A stretch of DNA of 64,000 nucleotides from Bryobacteraceae bacterium (lineage in GTDB: Bacteria > Acidobacteriota > Terriglobia > Bryobacterales > Bryobacteraceae): assembly GCA_023384675.1 (NCBI GenBank), contig JAHDVK010000001.1:152404-216403 (forward strand), written 5' to 3'. Positions 1-10,040 of the stretch are shown in pieces. Position numbers and translations under genes: made by a program. The notes beneath the pieces are model-generated. The model searched no databases. It had not been told where the DNA came from and worked only from the letters and a program-made list of their open reading frames with translations. Positions within the stretch are counted from its first letter, which is position 1. The number at the start of each line of letters is the position of its first letter.

Positions 1-102
1 ACCCGCACACTCTACCCGGGGCCCCAGCGCGGGGGGCGTCCCCCCCCCACCCCATCGGTCGCCCCCCGCCCCGCTCTTGTTATGTCGCCCAAATAAATAA
101 TC
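1..102. other. G/C-rich non-coding start of window
   Basis: No gene is seen. The stretch has G and C homopolymers; six G (31-36), a CGT loop and six C (40-45) form a short perfect hairpin inside a 9-C run. It could be the transcription end of a gene lying left of the window, but there is no U-tract. Confidence 0.3.
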
Positions 103-182
103 TTAGCGTAAGTGGCTAATATCTCTTGACAGATTGTCGCTACTTTGCTAAGCTTAAGCGTGTAAGATCTCTTGCTAGGAGG
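103..182 (+). promoter_or_regulatory. Putative promoter and leader of hsp20
   Basis: TTGACA at 126-131 is followed after 17 bases by TAAGCT (149-154), a weak -10. Just upstream lies a dyad TTAGC-N7-GCTAA (103-119), which shares its outer half-site with CIRCE elements but is much shorter. The ribosome site AGGAGG is at 177-182. The -35 and Shine-Dalgarno are seen directly; regulation by a heat-shock repressor is only a guess. Confidence 0.35.
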
Positions 183-192
183 AAACTAAACA

Positions 193-642
193 ATGTCTCT
201 GATGATTCGTCGCTCCCTTCCCGGTTTCGAGGACTTCCCCACCTCCATTCGGGTCTTCGAAGATGTCATGAACCGTATGTTCAACGAACCCGCCGGCATC
301 CGCCCGTGGACGCCTCCTGTGGATATCGTTGAAAACGAGAACGAACTCGTCCTCACTGCCGACGTTCCTGGCGTCAAAATGGACGCTATTGACATCAAGC
401 TCGAGGACGGCACGCTTACTATCAGCGGCAACCGCGAATTCGTGTCCGAAAAGAAGGAAGGCGGTTACCACCGCATGGAGCGCGCCTACGGCAAGTTCCA
501 GCGCGCTTTCTCTCTGCCTGAGTCCGTGGACGCGGAGAAAGTAGCCGCTGCCTACGACAATGGCGTCCTGCGCGTCACCCTGCCCAAGAAGGAGATCGCA
601 AAACCGCGCTCCATCAAGGTGTCGGTGGGCTCGAACAACTAA
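193..642 (+). CDS. Small heat-shock protein, Hsp20/alpha-crystallin family
   Basis: A 149-aa cytoplasmic holdase chaperone that would bind unfolding proteins without ATP. The alpha-crystallin core runs from about residue 38 (PPVDIVENENE) to 140, with the usual ADVPGV turn and the G-V-L-R-V-T-L-P pattern near the end; length is normal for the family. The start is fixed by AGGAGG ten bases upstream. The gene stands alone with its own promoter-like elements and is followed by a strong hairpin, so it is probably monocistronic and stress induced (inferred). Confidence 0.95.
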   Translation: MSLMIRRSLPGFEDFPTSIRVFEDVMNRMFNEPAGIRPWTPPVDIVENENELVLTADVPGVKMDAIDIKLEDGTLTISGNREFVSEKKEGGYHRMERAYGKFQRAFSLPESVDAEKVAAAYDNGVLRVTLPKKEIAKPRSIKVSVGSNN

Positions 643-655
643 TCGCCCATTCCCA

Positions 656-685
656 GGCGGGCCGGCACGAAAGTTCCGGCCCGCC
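656..685 (+). terminator. Hairpin after hsp20
   Basis: A perfect 10-bp stem (GGCGGGCCGG / CCGGCCCGCC) with a 10-base loop starts 13 bases after the hsp20 stop. No T-run follows, so it may act with Rho or as an mRNA-stabilising end. It lies between hsp20 and the downstream dipeptidase gene and argues against a start of that gene inside hsp20. Confidence 0.5.
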
Positions 686-703
686 CGCGCTACCATACCT
701 CTT

Positions 704-1411
704 GTGCTCTCCCTCGCGCTGTATTTTCTGGCAGCCGCCCCGGCCCTCGCGCAGGGCGATGGCATCTATCGCATCACCCCCCTCCGCCCGGTCGCCGAAC
801 TCCGCGCCCTCGCCCTTCAGGCCATGCCCCCCGCCGAAACTGGCAATTTCCGCCCCAGTGACCTGGTGGACCTCGCCGCCCTCGACCCCACTATCCGCCT
901 CGACATCAAGTACGCCACCGCGCACAATTTCCTCTCCACGCCCGTCTATACCGAGGCCCGCGCGCTGCTCCAGCGTCCCGCCGCCGAAGCCGCCGTCCGC
1001 GCCCACCGCCGCCTGCGCGAGCATGGCTTTGGCCTCGTCGTCCACGACGCTTACCGCCCCTGGTTCGTCACCTGGGTCTTTTGGGAAGCCACTCCGAAGG
1101 ATAAGCGGGACTACGTCGCCGACCCTGCCAAAGGTTCGCGCCACAACCGCGGCTGCGCCGTTGATGTCACCCTCTATGATCTTGATACCGGTCTCACCGT
1201 CGAGATGCCCTCGCTCTACGACGAAATGACCGAACGCGCATGGCCCAACTACACCGGCGGCGCCCCCGAAGCCCGCCGCCTCCGCGATCTTCTCCGCGCC
1301 GCCATGGAGGCCGAGGGTTTCACTGTGTACGAACACGAATGGTGGCACTTCGACCATCGCGACTGGCGCCACTACCGGATCGTAAACGTGCCGGTCGAGA
1401 AGTTCCGCTAA
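704..1411 (+). CDS. VanX/DdpX-like D-alanyl-D-alanine dipeptidase (M15D)
   Basis: Zinc dipeptidase of the peptidase M15D family that splits D-Ala-D-Ala, probably for peptidoglycan turnover. The zinc signature S-R-H-N-R-G-C-A-V-D and the C-terminal E-W-W-H-F-D motif carry the expected His/Asp/His ligands and catalytic Glu. With a GTG start at 704 the protein (235 aa) opens with a hydrophobic segment ending A-P-A-L-A-Q, a clear signal peptide, so it acts in the periplasm. The frame is open further upstream into hsp20, but that extension has no homology-like content and crosses the hairpin. No van genes lie nearby, so a resistance role is not supported. Its stop overlaps the convergent ligase gene by 4 bases. 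Confidence 0.88.
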   Translation: MLSLALYFLAAAPALAQGDGIYRITPLRPVAELRALALQAMPPAETGNFRPSDLVDLAALDPTIRLDIKYATAHNFLSTPVYTEARALLQRPAAEAAVRAHRRLREHGFGLVVHDAYRPWFVTWVFWEATPKDKRDYVADPAKGSRHNRGCAVDVTLYDLDTGLTVEMPSLYDEMTERAWPNYTGGAPEARRLRDLLRAAMEAEGFTVYEHEWWHFDHRDWRHYRIVNVPVEKFR

Positions 1412-2727
1412 GCCCGCACAGGCTCCTCCGGTCCAAGCGACTGAAACATCTTGTTCTTGCCCCGTTCCGGCAGGGGCGGAATCGCTCTCCGAAGCGCCTG
1501 AACCCGCACGCCCGCCGGAGCTTTCGCTCCCACCGCATCCTCTACCTGAGCCACTGCGTCTTCAGGGGCTCCCCGCAGGGTGTCAAACCAGATCTCCACC
1601 CGGTCGCGCGCGGTCTGCACCACCCGGTATTCCCGCATCCAGCCCACGAACGCAAGCAGCGGATTGATGAGCTGGAGAGGGTGGATCTTTCGCCCGCCCG
1701 AAAAATGGAAAAGCTCGGCCACCCGCCCTTGGATCTCGCGCAGCGTCCGGACCGGGCGGCCGCACGGGCAGCGGTCGGGACCCATCGTCGCCCAGTCGTC
1801 GATGGCATACCGGATGAAGGGCATCGAATACACATCCAGGTTGGTCGCCACCACCTCTCCGTGTTCGCCGTCCCGCGCCGGGCGTCCGTCCTTCAGCACT
1901 TCGACAATCAACCCCTCTTCGTTCAAGTGGTGCAAGCCCGTATGCGCGCACTGAGTGGACACCAGGTTGAACTCGGATACGCCATAGGTGACGTACACGG
2001 GACAGCCGAACGCATCGCAAAAGCGCTGGTACATGTCGGGCGTCACCGTCTGCACACCGGCGGAAACGAACTTCAGCCGGAGATCCCCTAACGCGCCGGG
2101 GGGAGACTCCAGACAGAGCCGGAACATGGCGTCGGCGTGGCCGCCCAGCGCGTTGGGCCGGAGTTCGCGGAGCTTGCGAAGCACGCCCTCCGGTCCCAGC
2201 GCGATATGGTTCAGGCCGACGCGCCGGAAGAGGCCCCACTTCATCCACGGCGGGTGCTCGTAGCTCTTCCGGCCGCCTTCATACGACATCATTCCAGACT
2301 TCAAGGAGACCCGCAGATCCCCCGGACGAAGTCCCGCCAGAAAGCGTTCACGCAGCCGGTAAGCTCCAAGGCGCCGGTCCTCGAACACCGTGCGCTCGAC
2401 CCTGAACGGAATTCCCGTGGAGCCGCTCGTCAAGTGCTGGAGAAGATCCCGAGTCCGGTAGTTGGCGGCCAGATGCTCCCCGGCCGCCAACTCGCGGAAA
2501 TGCATCTTGCCGATCACGGGAAGGCGGCTGAAGTCGTCCCAGCCGCGGATGGGCACCGGGTCGCATCCATGCTGGCGCCACCACCGGGCGTAAGCTTCAT
2601 GGTGGCGCCAGGTGTGCGCCACCATGGCGCGCAGCTTCTTCAATTGCAGGCGGCGCGGGTCCGGGGTGAAATCCCGGAGTGACAAAACACGCGCGATCGC
2701 GAGAAGGTGGACCGCATCCTGCCGCAT
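1408..2727 (-). CDS. PaaK/CapK-like adenylate-forming enzyme
   Basis: A 439-aa member of the phenylacetate-CoA ligase/CapK family, which activates a carboxylate as an acyl-adenylate. The phosphate-binding loop L-T-S-G-S-T-G-I-P is near residue 110 and the T-Y-G-V-S-E motif near 250; cysteine pairs in the C-P-C-G region around 320 are common in this family. Substrate cannot be read from sequence: phenylacetate is unlikely because no paa genes are near, and CapK relatives often sit in polysaccharide or secondary-metabolite loci. It follows the oxidoreductase gene by 7 bases without its own Shine-Dalgarno, so it is probably cotranscribed and coupled. Confidence 0.85.
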   Translation of the reverse strand: MRQDAVHLLAIARVLSLRDFTPDPRRLQLKKLRAMVAHTWRHHEAYARWWRQHGCDPVPIRGWDDFSRLPVIGKMHFRELAAGEHLAANYRTRDLLQHLTSGSTGIPFRVERTVFEDRRLGAYRLRERFLAGLRPGDLRVSLKSGMMSYEGGRKSYEHPPWMKWGLFRRVGLNHIALGPEGVLRKLRELRPNALGGHADAMFRLCLESPPGALGDLRLKFVSAGVQTVTPDMYQRFCDAFGCPVYVTYGVSEFNLVSTQCAHTGLHHLNEEGLIVEVLKDGRPARDGEHGEVVATNLDVYSMPFIRYAIDDWATMGPDRCPCGRPVRTLREIQGRVAELFHFSGGRKIHPLQLINPLLAFVGWMREYRVVQTARDRVEIWFDTLRGAPEDAVAQVEDAVGAKAPAGVRVQALRRAIPPLPERGKNKMFQSLGPEEPVRA

Positions 2728-2734
2728 CGCTGTC

Positions 2735-3916
2735 TTACTCTAGGACAACATCCACCGTCTGCCCGCTCCCGGCGATCGAAGCCCGCGCGGCCTCGATCAC
2801 GGCTTCGTTGAAGCTCGAATTCGCCGGCGTCGCCATGATGCCCGCGTCGTCCCAGTGCTTCAGCAGCGCACGGCGGTCCGCCAGGTTCCGGTCGCCCGAC
2901 TCCAGTTCCAGCGCCCGCTCGAGAATGTAGGCCACGCTGCGGTAGCCGTAGCCCACGGGCACCAGCCCAGGACCGCCGTGATCGACATAGGTGAAATAGT
3001 CCGGGCTGGGCTCGGAGTATTGCGTCTGCCCGCCGCCGGACACCGGCTCCACGATCGCGTACGAAATCCCGCGATAGCGGTCGTTATGTTCCAGCCAGGA
3101 GCCCGCTTCGTTCGACGCTCCGTACATGGTCAGGCCTTGCGTGTTCGAGCCGGGAGCGGCGTCGGGGAAGCCGAGCGCGTTCTGGACGTTCAGCGCCGCG
3201 CCGTTCTCCCAAATCACGCGGGCGTCGGTCCACAGGTAACCCACGTTGCCGTTCGGGAACTTGTCCTTCAGGCCATAGAGAGAGACGCTCGCCGGCTTCA
3301 GGCCCGTGATGAAGTGGACCAGGTCCACGTAATGGCAACCGATATAGGTGAAGGCATCCGTGGCGTCGGTGGTGAACCAGTTCTGGAAGTTCGAGTGCCG
3401 GTAGTACCACTTCTCGAACAGCGACGCCGTGCCCAGCTTGAACTCGCCCAGCAGGCCCGCGCGGTAGCGCTGCCGCGCGAGGTGCGACCGGTCGTCGAAG
3501 CGTTTGTGGTACTCGGTGGCGACCAGAAGCCCGCGCCCGCGGGCCTCCTCTTCAATCTCCCGGGCCTGCTTCACCGTGAGCACGAGCGGCTTCACGCACA
3601 TCACGTTCTGATCGTGCCGCAGCGCGCACATCACCGCGTCGTAGTGCAGTTGATCCGGCAGCCCCACCATCACCATCTGGCGCGGCGGCAGCGCCGCGAT
3701 CAGTTCCGGATAGGGCGTCACCGTGGGCGAGAACCGCGGGACATCGGGGAACGCCCGCACGATTTTCGGGTGCGACGCCAGCGCGTCCAGAATGTCCATC
3801 GACAGCGAACACACCTCGATGGAATCCACGCGGCCGAGCCGCTGCAACTGATACAACGACGGCAATAGCTGATCCTGCGCGATCATCCCGCCGCCAAGCA
3901 AAAGAACCTTCATCAC
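2735..3916 (-). CDS. Gfo/Idh/MocA family oxidoreductase
   Basis: NAD(P)-dependent sugar or inositol-type dehydrogenase, 393 aa, cytoplasmic. The Rossmann opening V-L-L-L-G-G-G-M-I-A is at residues 4-13; the family E-K-P motif appears as C-V-K-P-L near 110, keeping the catalytic Lys, and G-C-H-Y-V-D-L-V-H near 195 supplies the catalytic His. Shine-Dalgarno AGGAAAGGAG precedes the ATG. Two perfect hairpins lie in the leader. It is upstream of the CapK-like ligase and downstream of a class III aminotransferase, a grouping that suggests modification of a sugar or amino sugar. Confidence 0.9.
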   Translation of the reverse strand: MMKVLLLGGGMIAQDQLLPSLYQLQRLGRVDSIEVCSLSMDILDALASHPKIVRAFPDVPRFSPTVTPYPELIAALPPRQMVMVGLPDQLHYDAVMCALRHDQNVMCVKPLVLTVKQAREIEEEARGRGLLVATEYHKRFDDRSHLARQRYRAGLLGEFKLGTASLFEKWYYRHSNFQNWFTTDATDAFTYIGCHYVDLVHFITGLKPASVSLYGLKDKFPNGNVGYLWTDARVIWENGAALNVQNALGFPDAAPGSNTQGLTMYGASNEAGSWLEHNDRYRGISYAIVEPVSGGGQTQYSEPSPDYFTYVDHGGPGLVPVGYGYRSVAYILERALELESGDRNLADRRALLKHWDDAGIMATPANSSFNEAVIEAARASIAGSGQTVDVVLE

Positions 3917-3955
3917 TCTCCTTTCCTCCCACGGGCCAAAAGAAACCGGCGACCA

Positions 3956-3975
3956 CCTCCACCGGCAGGTGGAGG
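3956..3975 (-). promoter_or_regulatory. Leader hairpin of the Gfo/Idh gene
   Basis: CCTCCACC-GGCA-GGTGGAGG is a perfect 8-bp stem with a 4-base loop, 40 bases before the start codon. On the minus strand it would be in the mRNA leader. It has no T-run; a control role is possible but unproven. Confidence 0.35.
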
Positions 3976-4022
3976 CTCATATCGCGTTGAAACAAAGTCG
4001 GTTGTCAATCATCTCGCGCCAG

Positions 4023-4042
4023 CCGCCGGTGTCAACCGGCGG
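4023..4042 (-). terminator. Hairpin after the class III aminotransferase
   Basis: A perfect 8-bp stem with a GTCA loop lies five bases beyond the aminotransferase stop on the minus strand. No U-tract follows. It may end or attenuate transcription between the aminotransferase and the oxidoreductase. Confidence 0.4.
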
Positions 4043-4047
4043 GATCA

Positions 4048-5436
4048 CTACACCGCCGCCGCGCGTTTTGCCGCCACTTCGGCGAAAGTCTCCGTCAGCA
4101 CCGTGCAGCCTTCGCGAAGCGCCTCCTCCGTAATTGTCAGCGGAGGGCAGATCTTCACTGTCGAACCCATGTAGCCGACCGGCGCGAACATCAGCAGGCC
4201 TTTCTCGACACAATTCCAAACCACTTCGTGCGCGAACGCGCCATTGGGCTTCTCCGGCGCGCCCGGCTCGACACAGATGACGCCGGCAACCAGGCCCTTG
4301 CCGCGCACGGCGCCGATATGATCGGGGAATTTCGCCCGGAGCGCTTCGAGTTGCTCATGCAGGATCGCGCCCATGCGCGCGGCGTTGCCCGCCAGATCCT
4401 CGTTCAGGATCACGTCGAGATTTGCCAGCGCCGCCGCGCAGCAGATCGGGTTGCCCGTATGCGTGGAGGACGCCGAGCCCGGCACAGGCAGGTCCATCAC
4501 GTCCGGCCGCCCGACGATGGCGGAAATCGGCAGCGACGAGGAGATGCCCTTGCCCCAAGTGGTCAGGTCCGGGACTACACCATAGTGCTCGAAGCCCCAC
4601 ATCTTTCCGCAGCGTCCGAAGGCAGCCTGCACTTCGTCGAACACGAGCAGGACGTTGTTCTTGTCGCACCAGGCCCGCAGCTGCTGGACATAGTCCACCG
4701 GGGCAAACGCGGCCGTGCCGCCCTGATAGGTTTCCAGCATCACCGCGCAGACTTGCGATGGGGCCACGCCCTGCTCGGCCAGCGTCTTCTCGAAGAGTTC
4801 GAACGACGTGTCCCTGGTCCAGAAGCCGTCCGGGAAAGGAACCTGGACGAAGCCCGGGTCGAGGTTGCCGATCCAGTCCTTCAACGCCGGAATGCCGCCT
4901 GCCTGCTGCGAACCCAGCGTACGGCCGTGGAACGCCTTTTCATAGGACACGACGACGTGCTTCGACGGCCCGCCCACCTCGCGGCCGTGCATGCGCGCGG
5001 CCTTGATGGCGAACTCCACCGTCTCGCTGCCGGTGGTCAGCAGGAAGATCTTTTTCAGCGGCTCGGGCATCAGTTCCACAAATCGTTCGCACAGCCGCGC
5101 CCGGATCTCGGAAGGGAAACAGTAGTTGGTCAGCAGTCCGTGTTCGGCCTGCGCGGCGATGGCGCCGGCGATTTCCTTGCGCCCGTGGCCCGCATTGGTG
5201 ATCAGCACGCCGGAGGACCAGTCCAGCCACATGTTGCCGTAGGGATCGTACACCTGAAAGCCTTCGGCTCGGTCCCAGATCACCGGCGGCTGGCCGCCCA
5301 TCGCGCGGAGTTCGTAGCGGTCCAGTTTCTCCAGTACCGGCAGCGACTCCGGCACGGGAAACTGCGTCACAATGCGACGGTACTTCGTTTCAACACGAGC
5401 AACATCGCGCGGTACGGGAAGAGACGATTGAGACAT
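4048..5436 (-). CDS. Class III PLP-dependent aminotransferase
   Basis: A 462-aa fold-type I aminotransferase resembling 4-aminobutyrate/ornithine aminotransferases. Visible family marks are W-S-S-G-V and N-A-G-H-G near 80-90, T-T-G-S-E-T-V-E near 130, L-V-F-D-E-V-Q near 245 (the Asp that contacts the pyridine nitrogen), and T-T-W-G-K-G-I near 280 with the Schiff-base Lys. The ATG at 5436 is preceded by GGAGGG, and residues before it in the same open frame are non-coding in character. The amino donor and acceptor are not determined. It heads the minus-strand trio with the oxidoreductase and the CapK-like ligase. Confidence 0.92.
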   Translation of the reverse strand: MSQSSLPVPRDVARVETKYRRIVTQFPVPESLPVLEKLDRYELRAMGGQPPVIWDRAEGFQVYDPYGNMWLDWSSGVLITNAGHGRKEIAGAIAAQAEHGLLTNYCFPSEIRARLCERFVELMPEPLKKIFLLTTGSETVEFAIKAARMHGREVGGPSKHVVVSYEKAFHGRTLGSQQAGGIPALKDWIGNLDPGFVQVPFPDGFWTRDTSFELFEKTLAEQGVAPSQVCAVMLETYQGGTAAFAPVDYVQQLRAWCDKNNVLLVFDEVQAAFGRCGKMWGFEHYGVVPDLTTWGKGISSSLPISAIVGRPDVMDLPVPGSASSTHTGNPICCAAALANLDVILNEDLAGNAARMGAILHEQLEALRAKFPDHIGAVRGKGLVAGVICVEPGAPEKPNGAFAHEVVWNCVEKGLLMFAPVGYMGSTVKICPPLTITEEALREGCTVLTETFAEVAAKRAAAV

Positions 5437-5502
5437 CACCCTCCATTCTCTTGAATATGGCCCGAAAGAGCAAAACCGCGCTCCCGCCGTTATGCTGAAG
5501 AG

Positions 5503-6510
5503 ATGACCCGAACCCAGCGCCAGGTGATTCTCCGGTCGCGTCCCGTGGGGCTGCCGCGCATCTCCGATTTCGAGATCGTAGAAGCGCCCGCGCCCGTTCC
5601 CGGGGAAGGGGAACTGCTGGTGCGGACGCATTACACTTCGGTGGACCCGTACCTGCGCGGACTGATGCGCGAGGGGCCTTCGTATCTCGGCTCCGTGGCT
5701 CCGGGCGATGTCGTGCCGGCGGGCAGCGTGGGGGAAATCATCGCCTCGAACCATCCTGATTTCCACCCCGGCGAGTTCGTCGCGGGCTATTGGGGCTGGC
5801 GCGAGTATGGCGTGACCGGCACACAGCAACTGATGCGCGTGGATCCCGCCGCCGCGCCTATCTCCACCGCGCTCGGCGTGCTGGGCATGCCCGGAATGAC
5901 GGCCTATTTCGGACTGCTGGACATCGGCGCGCCTAAGCCCGGCGAGACCGTTTTCGTTTCGGGCGCGGCCGGCGCGGTGGGCTCGCTCGCCGGCCAGATC
6001 GCGAAAATCCAGGGCTGCCGCGTTGTGGGATCGGCCGGGTCGGACGCCAAAGTCCAACATTTGATGGACGATCTCGGCTTCGACGCCGCCTTCAATTACA
6101 AAACCACGCGGGATCCGCTGGCTACGCTTCGCGAGCAGTGCCCCGGCGGCATCGATGTGTATTTCGACAACACCGGCGGTCCGGTGAGCGATGCGGCCCT
6201 GCTGCTGATCAACAATTTCGCGCGAATCGTGCTGTGCGGGCAGATCGCGCAATACAATGCCAAGGAAGCGCCCCAGGGCCCCAGATTGTTGTTCCAACTG
6301 ATCGTGAAACAGGCGAAAATGCAGGGTTTTCTCGTCTTTCAGTACCTGGATCGCTACCCGGAAGGCATCGCCCAAATGGCCGCCTGGATTCGCGAAGGGC
6401 GGCTCAGGTACCGCGAGGACATCCTGGAAGGCATTGAAAACACGCCCCACGCCTTCATCGGCCTCTTCAAGGGCGAAAATACGGGGAAGATGCTCGTCAA
6501 ATACCTATGA
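5503..6510 (+). CDS. NADP-dependent MDR-family oxidoreductase (curA/LTB4DH type)
   Basis: A zinc-free medium-chain reductase of 335 aa that reduces activated double bonds of enones or aldehydes using NADPH. The family signature V-D-P-Y-L-R-G is at about 46-52, and the nucleotide loop V-S-G-A-A-G-A-V-G-S near 150 is typical of prostaglandin/leukotriene reductases; no structural or catalytic zinc cysteines are present. Divergent from the aminotransferase with 66 bases between them. The downstream lolA start overlaps its stop in ATGA, so the two are translationally coupled although functionally unrelated. Confidence 0.9.
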   Translation: MTRTQRQVILRSRPVGLPRISDFEIVEAPAPVPGEGELLVRTHYTSVDPYLRGLMREGPSYLGSVAPGDVVPAGSVGEIIASNHPDFHPGEFVAGYWGWREYGVTGTQQLMRVDPAAAPISTALGVLGMPGMTAYFGLLDIGAPKPGETVFVSGAAGAVGSLAGQIAKIQGCRVVGSAGSDAKVQHLMDDLGFDAAFNYKTTRDPLATLREQCPGGIDVYFDNTGGPVSDAALLLINNFARIVLCGQIAQYNAKEAPQGPRLLFQLIVKQAKMQGFLVFQYLDRYPEGIAQMAAWIREGRLRYREDILEGIENTPHAFIGLFKGENTGKMLVKYL

Positions 6511-7139
6511 GGAGGTGGACCATCGCCGTGGCGCTCATTGTCCTGGCCGCGCCGGCGGCGGCCCAGGAACTGGCGCCGATCCTGAAACGCGTGGAGCAGC
6601 GCTACAACAGCGCGCGGACGATCGTCATCGAGTTCGAACAGCGGCAGTTCGCGCAGGGCCGCCGTATCGTGGAGAGGGGGCAGCTGGCGCTCCGCAAGCC
6701 CGGGCGTATGCGCTGGACTTATGCGCAGCCCGAGGGGAAGCTGTTCGTCTCCGACGGGAGCTGGGTGTACTTCTATTCGCCGGTATCGGGCACGGCCGAA
6801 AAGGCGCGGCTCAAGGAGACGGACGACTTCCGCGCGCCGCTGGCGTTCCTGTTGGGAAGGCTGGATTTTCAAAGGGATTTTGGGCGTTTTGAGTGGCGTC
6901 CGGAGGACCGCCCGCCGGTGATCCGCGCGTTCCCCAAGAGCGACCGGGCCCCGTTCACGCACGTCGAATTCGCGGTGTCGCCGCAGGGCGCGATCGAGCG
7001 GCTGACGGTGGCGGGGGTGGACGGTGCGGTGACCGAATTCCGTTTCTCGGGCGAGCGGATCAACGTACCGGTGGAGGAGGCGCTATTCCGGTTCGCCGCC
7101 CCGCCGGGCGTGGCGGTGATGGAGGTCGAGGAGCCCTGA
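6507..7139 (+). CDS. lolA: Outer-membrane lipoprotein carrier protein LolA
   Basis: Periplasmic chaperone that ferries lipoproteins from LolCDE to the outer membrane. The 210-aa product starts with a signal peptide ending A-P-A-A-A-Q and shows the LolA pattern: F-E-Q-R-Q-F near 45, R-K-P-G-R-M-R-W near 65, and a strand-rich body with S-D-G-S-W-V-Y-F-Y. Length is normal. Its presence, with bamD and msbA in the window, indicates a Gram-negative envelope. It overlaps the preceding oxidoreductase by 4 bases. Confidence 0.9.
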   Translation: MRRWTIAVALIVLAAPAAAQELAPILKRVEQRYNSARTIVIEFEQRQFAQGRRIVERGQLALRKPGRMRWTYAQPEGKLFVSDGSWVYFYSPVSGTAEKARLKETDDFRAPLAFLLGRLDFQRDFGRFEWRPEDRPPVIRAFPKSDRAPFTHVEFAVSPQGAIERLTVAGVDGAVTEFRFSGERINVPVEEALFRFAAPPGVAVMEVEEP

Positions 7140-7194
7140 AACAAAGTCTTCCACGCGCGGGGGCCGCTGCGCGTCTAGTTATTTAAGGCGACGA

Positions 7195-8400
7195 ATGCCC
7201 GAGTATGCCCTGAAATACGCGAACGCGCGCGGCGAAGTCCGTCAGCAGGTGATGGAAGCCGCAAGCGAGCACGAACTGCGAGAAAAGCTCACGCAGCAGG
7301 GGTTCCTCGTGTATTCGATCCGCCCGCGCGAGGGGCTGGGGGCGCTGCGCGGCGGCAAGCGGCGCAAAAAGCTGGACATGGAGAAGTTCCTGATCTTCAA
7401 CCAGCAGTTCAATACCCTGTTCCGCGCCGGGCTGCCGATTCTGAAGGCGCTGGATCTGCTGGCCGAGCGGCTGACGGACAGGAAACTCAGCCCGGTGATC
7501 ACGGAGGTGCGCGACGAGGTGAAGCAGGGCACGCTGCTGTCGGAGGCGTTCCGGCGGCAGGGGGTGTTTCCCGCGATTTACGTCACTTCGGTGATGGCGG
7601 GCGAGAAGAGCGGCGCGCTGGGCGAGGTGCTCGACCGGTACGTGAACTATCAGCGGCTGGCGCTGGCAGTGCGCAAAAAGATCCTTCTTTCGCTGCTTTA
7701 TCCGTCGATTTTGATCGTTTTGGTGGCACTTCTGGTGGTTTTTTTGGTCACTTTCGTGGTGCCGCGGTTCGCTACGCTCTACGAAACCACGAATGCCGAA
7801 CTGCCGGTGCTGACGCGCTGGCTGATCGCGTTCGGGACCAGCGCGCAGGAGTCGATCGTGGTGGCAGTGGCGCTGTTCATCGGCGGGATCGTGGGTGGGC
7901 GGATGTATCTGCGTACCGAGCGGGGACAGCTCCTTGCGGACCGCGTGAAGATGAAACTCCCGGTGGTGAGCGAGATCTGGATGAAGTACCAGGTGGCGCA
8001 GATTTCGCGGCTGTTGTCCACGCTGCTGACGGGCGGCATTCCGCTGGTGCAGGGGCTGGAGACGGCGGCGCAATCGATTGGCAGTCCGCTGCTGCGGCAG
8101 GCGCTGGAAAAGTCGCGGCAGATGGTGCGGGAAGGGCAGTCGCTGTCCTCGGCATTCGCCTCGACGGGCGTGGCGCCGCCGCTGGCGGTGGACATGATGG
8201 AGGTGGGCGAATCGACGGGCGCGCTGCCGGCGATGCTGTCGAGCGTGGCGGAGTTTTACGAGGACGATGTGAACACGAGGATGCAGGCGGCGCTGTCGCT
8301 GATCGAACCCGCGATTATGATCTTCATGGGCGGGTTTGTGGCGTTCGTGCTGCTGGCGCTGTACCTGCCGATTTTCTCCCTGGCGGACACGTTCAATTGA
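7195..8400 (+). CDS. pilC: Type IV pilus/type II secretion inner-membrane platform protein PilC/GspF
   Basis: A 401-aa polytopic platform protein that couples the assembly ATPase to pilin insertion. Two T2SSF domains are visible: one around residues 65-190 (F-N-Q-Q-F-N-T-L-F-R-A-G) and one around 265-395 (I-S-R-L-L-S-T-L-L-T-G-G-I-P), each followed by long hydrophobic segments, the last ending near the C-terminus. An N-terminal 55-residue domain is typical. First gene of a six- to seven-gene plus-strand operon; AAGG before the ATG is a weak ribosome site. Confidence 0.93.
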   Translation: MPEYALKYANARGEVRQQVMEAASEHELREKLTQQGFLVYSIRPREGLGALRGGKRRKKLDMEKFLIFNQQFNTLFRAGLPILKALDLLAERLTDRKLSPVITEVRDEVKQGTLLSEAFRRQGVFPAIYVTSVMAGEKSGALGEVLDRYVNYQRLALAVRKKILLSLLYPSILIVLVALLVVFLVTFVVPRFATLYETTNAELPVLTRWLIAFGTSAQESIVVAVALFIGGIVGGRMYLRTERGQLLADRVKMKLPVVSEIWMKYQVAQISRLLSTLLTGGIPLVQGLETAAQSIGSPLLRQALEKSRQMVREGQSLSSAFASTGVAPPLAVDMMEVGESTGALPAMLSSVAEFYEDDVNTRMQAALSLIEPAIMIFMGGFVAFVLLALYLPIFSLADTFN

Positions 8401-8414
8401 GGAAGGTTTGAGCC

Positions 8415-10037
<1,623 letters not shown>

Positions 10038-10040
10038 CGA

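Noticed and set aside
103-119. CIRCE heat-shock operator upstream of hsp20
   Set aside because: Only five bases per arm and the wrong spacing (7 instead of 9 with nine-base arms); kept only as a weak dyad.
560-703. N-terminal extension of the VanX-like protein into hsp20
   Set aside because: It overlaps hsp20 in another frame and crosses a strong hairpin; GTG 704 gives a proper signal peptide.
4048-6450. A single 800-residue frame that runs through the aminotransferase and on antisense to the oxidoreductase
   Set aside because: Only the part from 5436 matches the aminotransferase and has a ribosome site; the rest is antisense to a clear gene.
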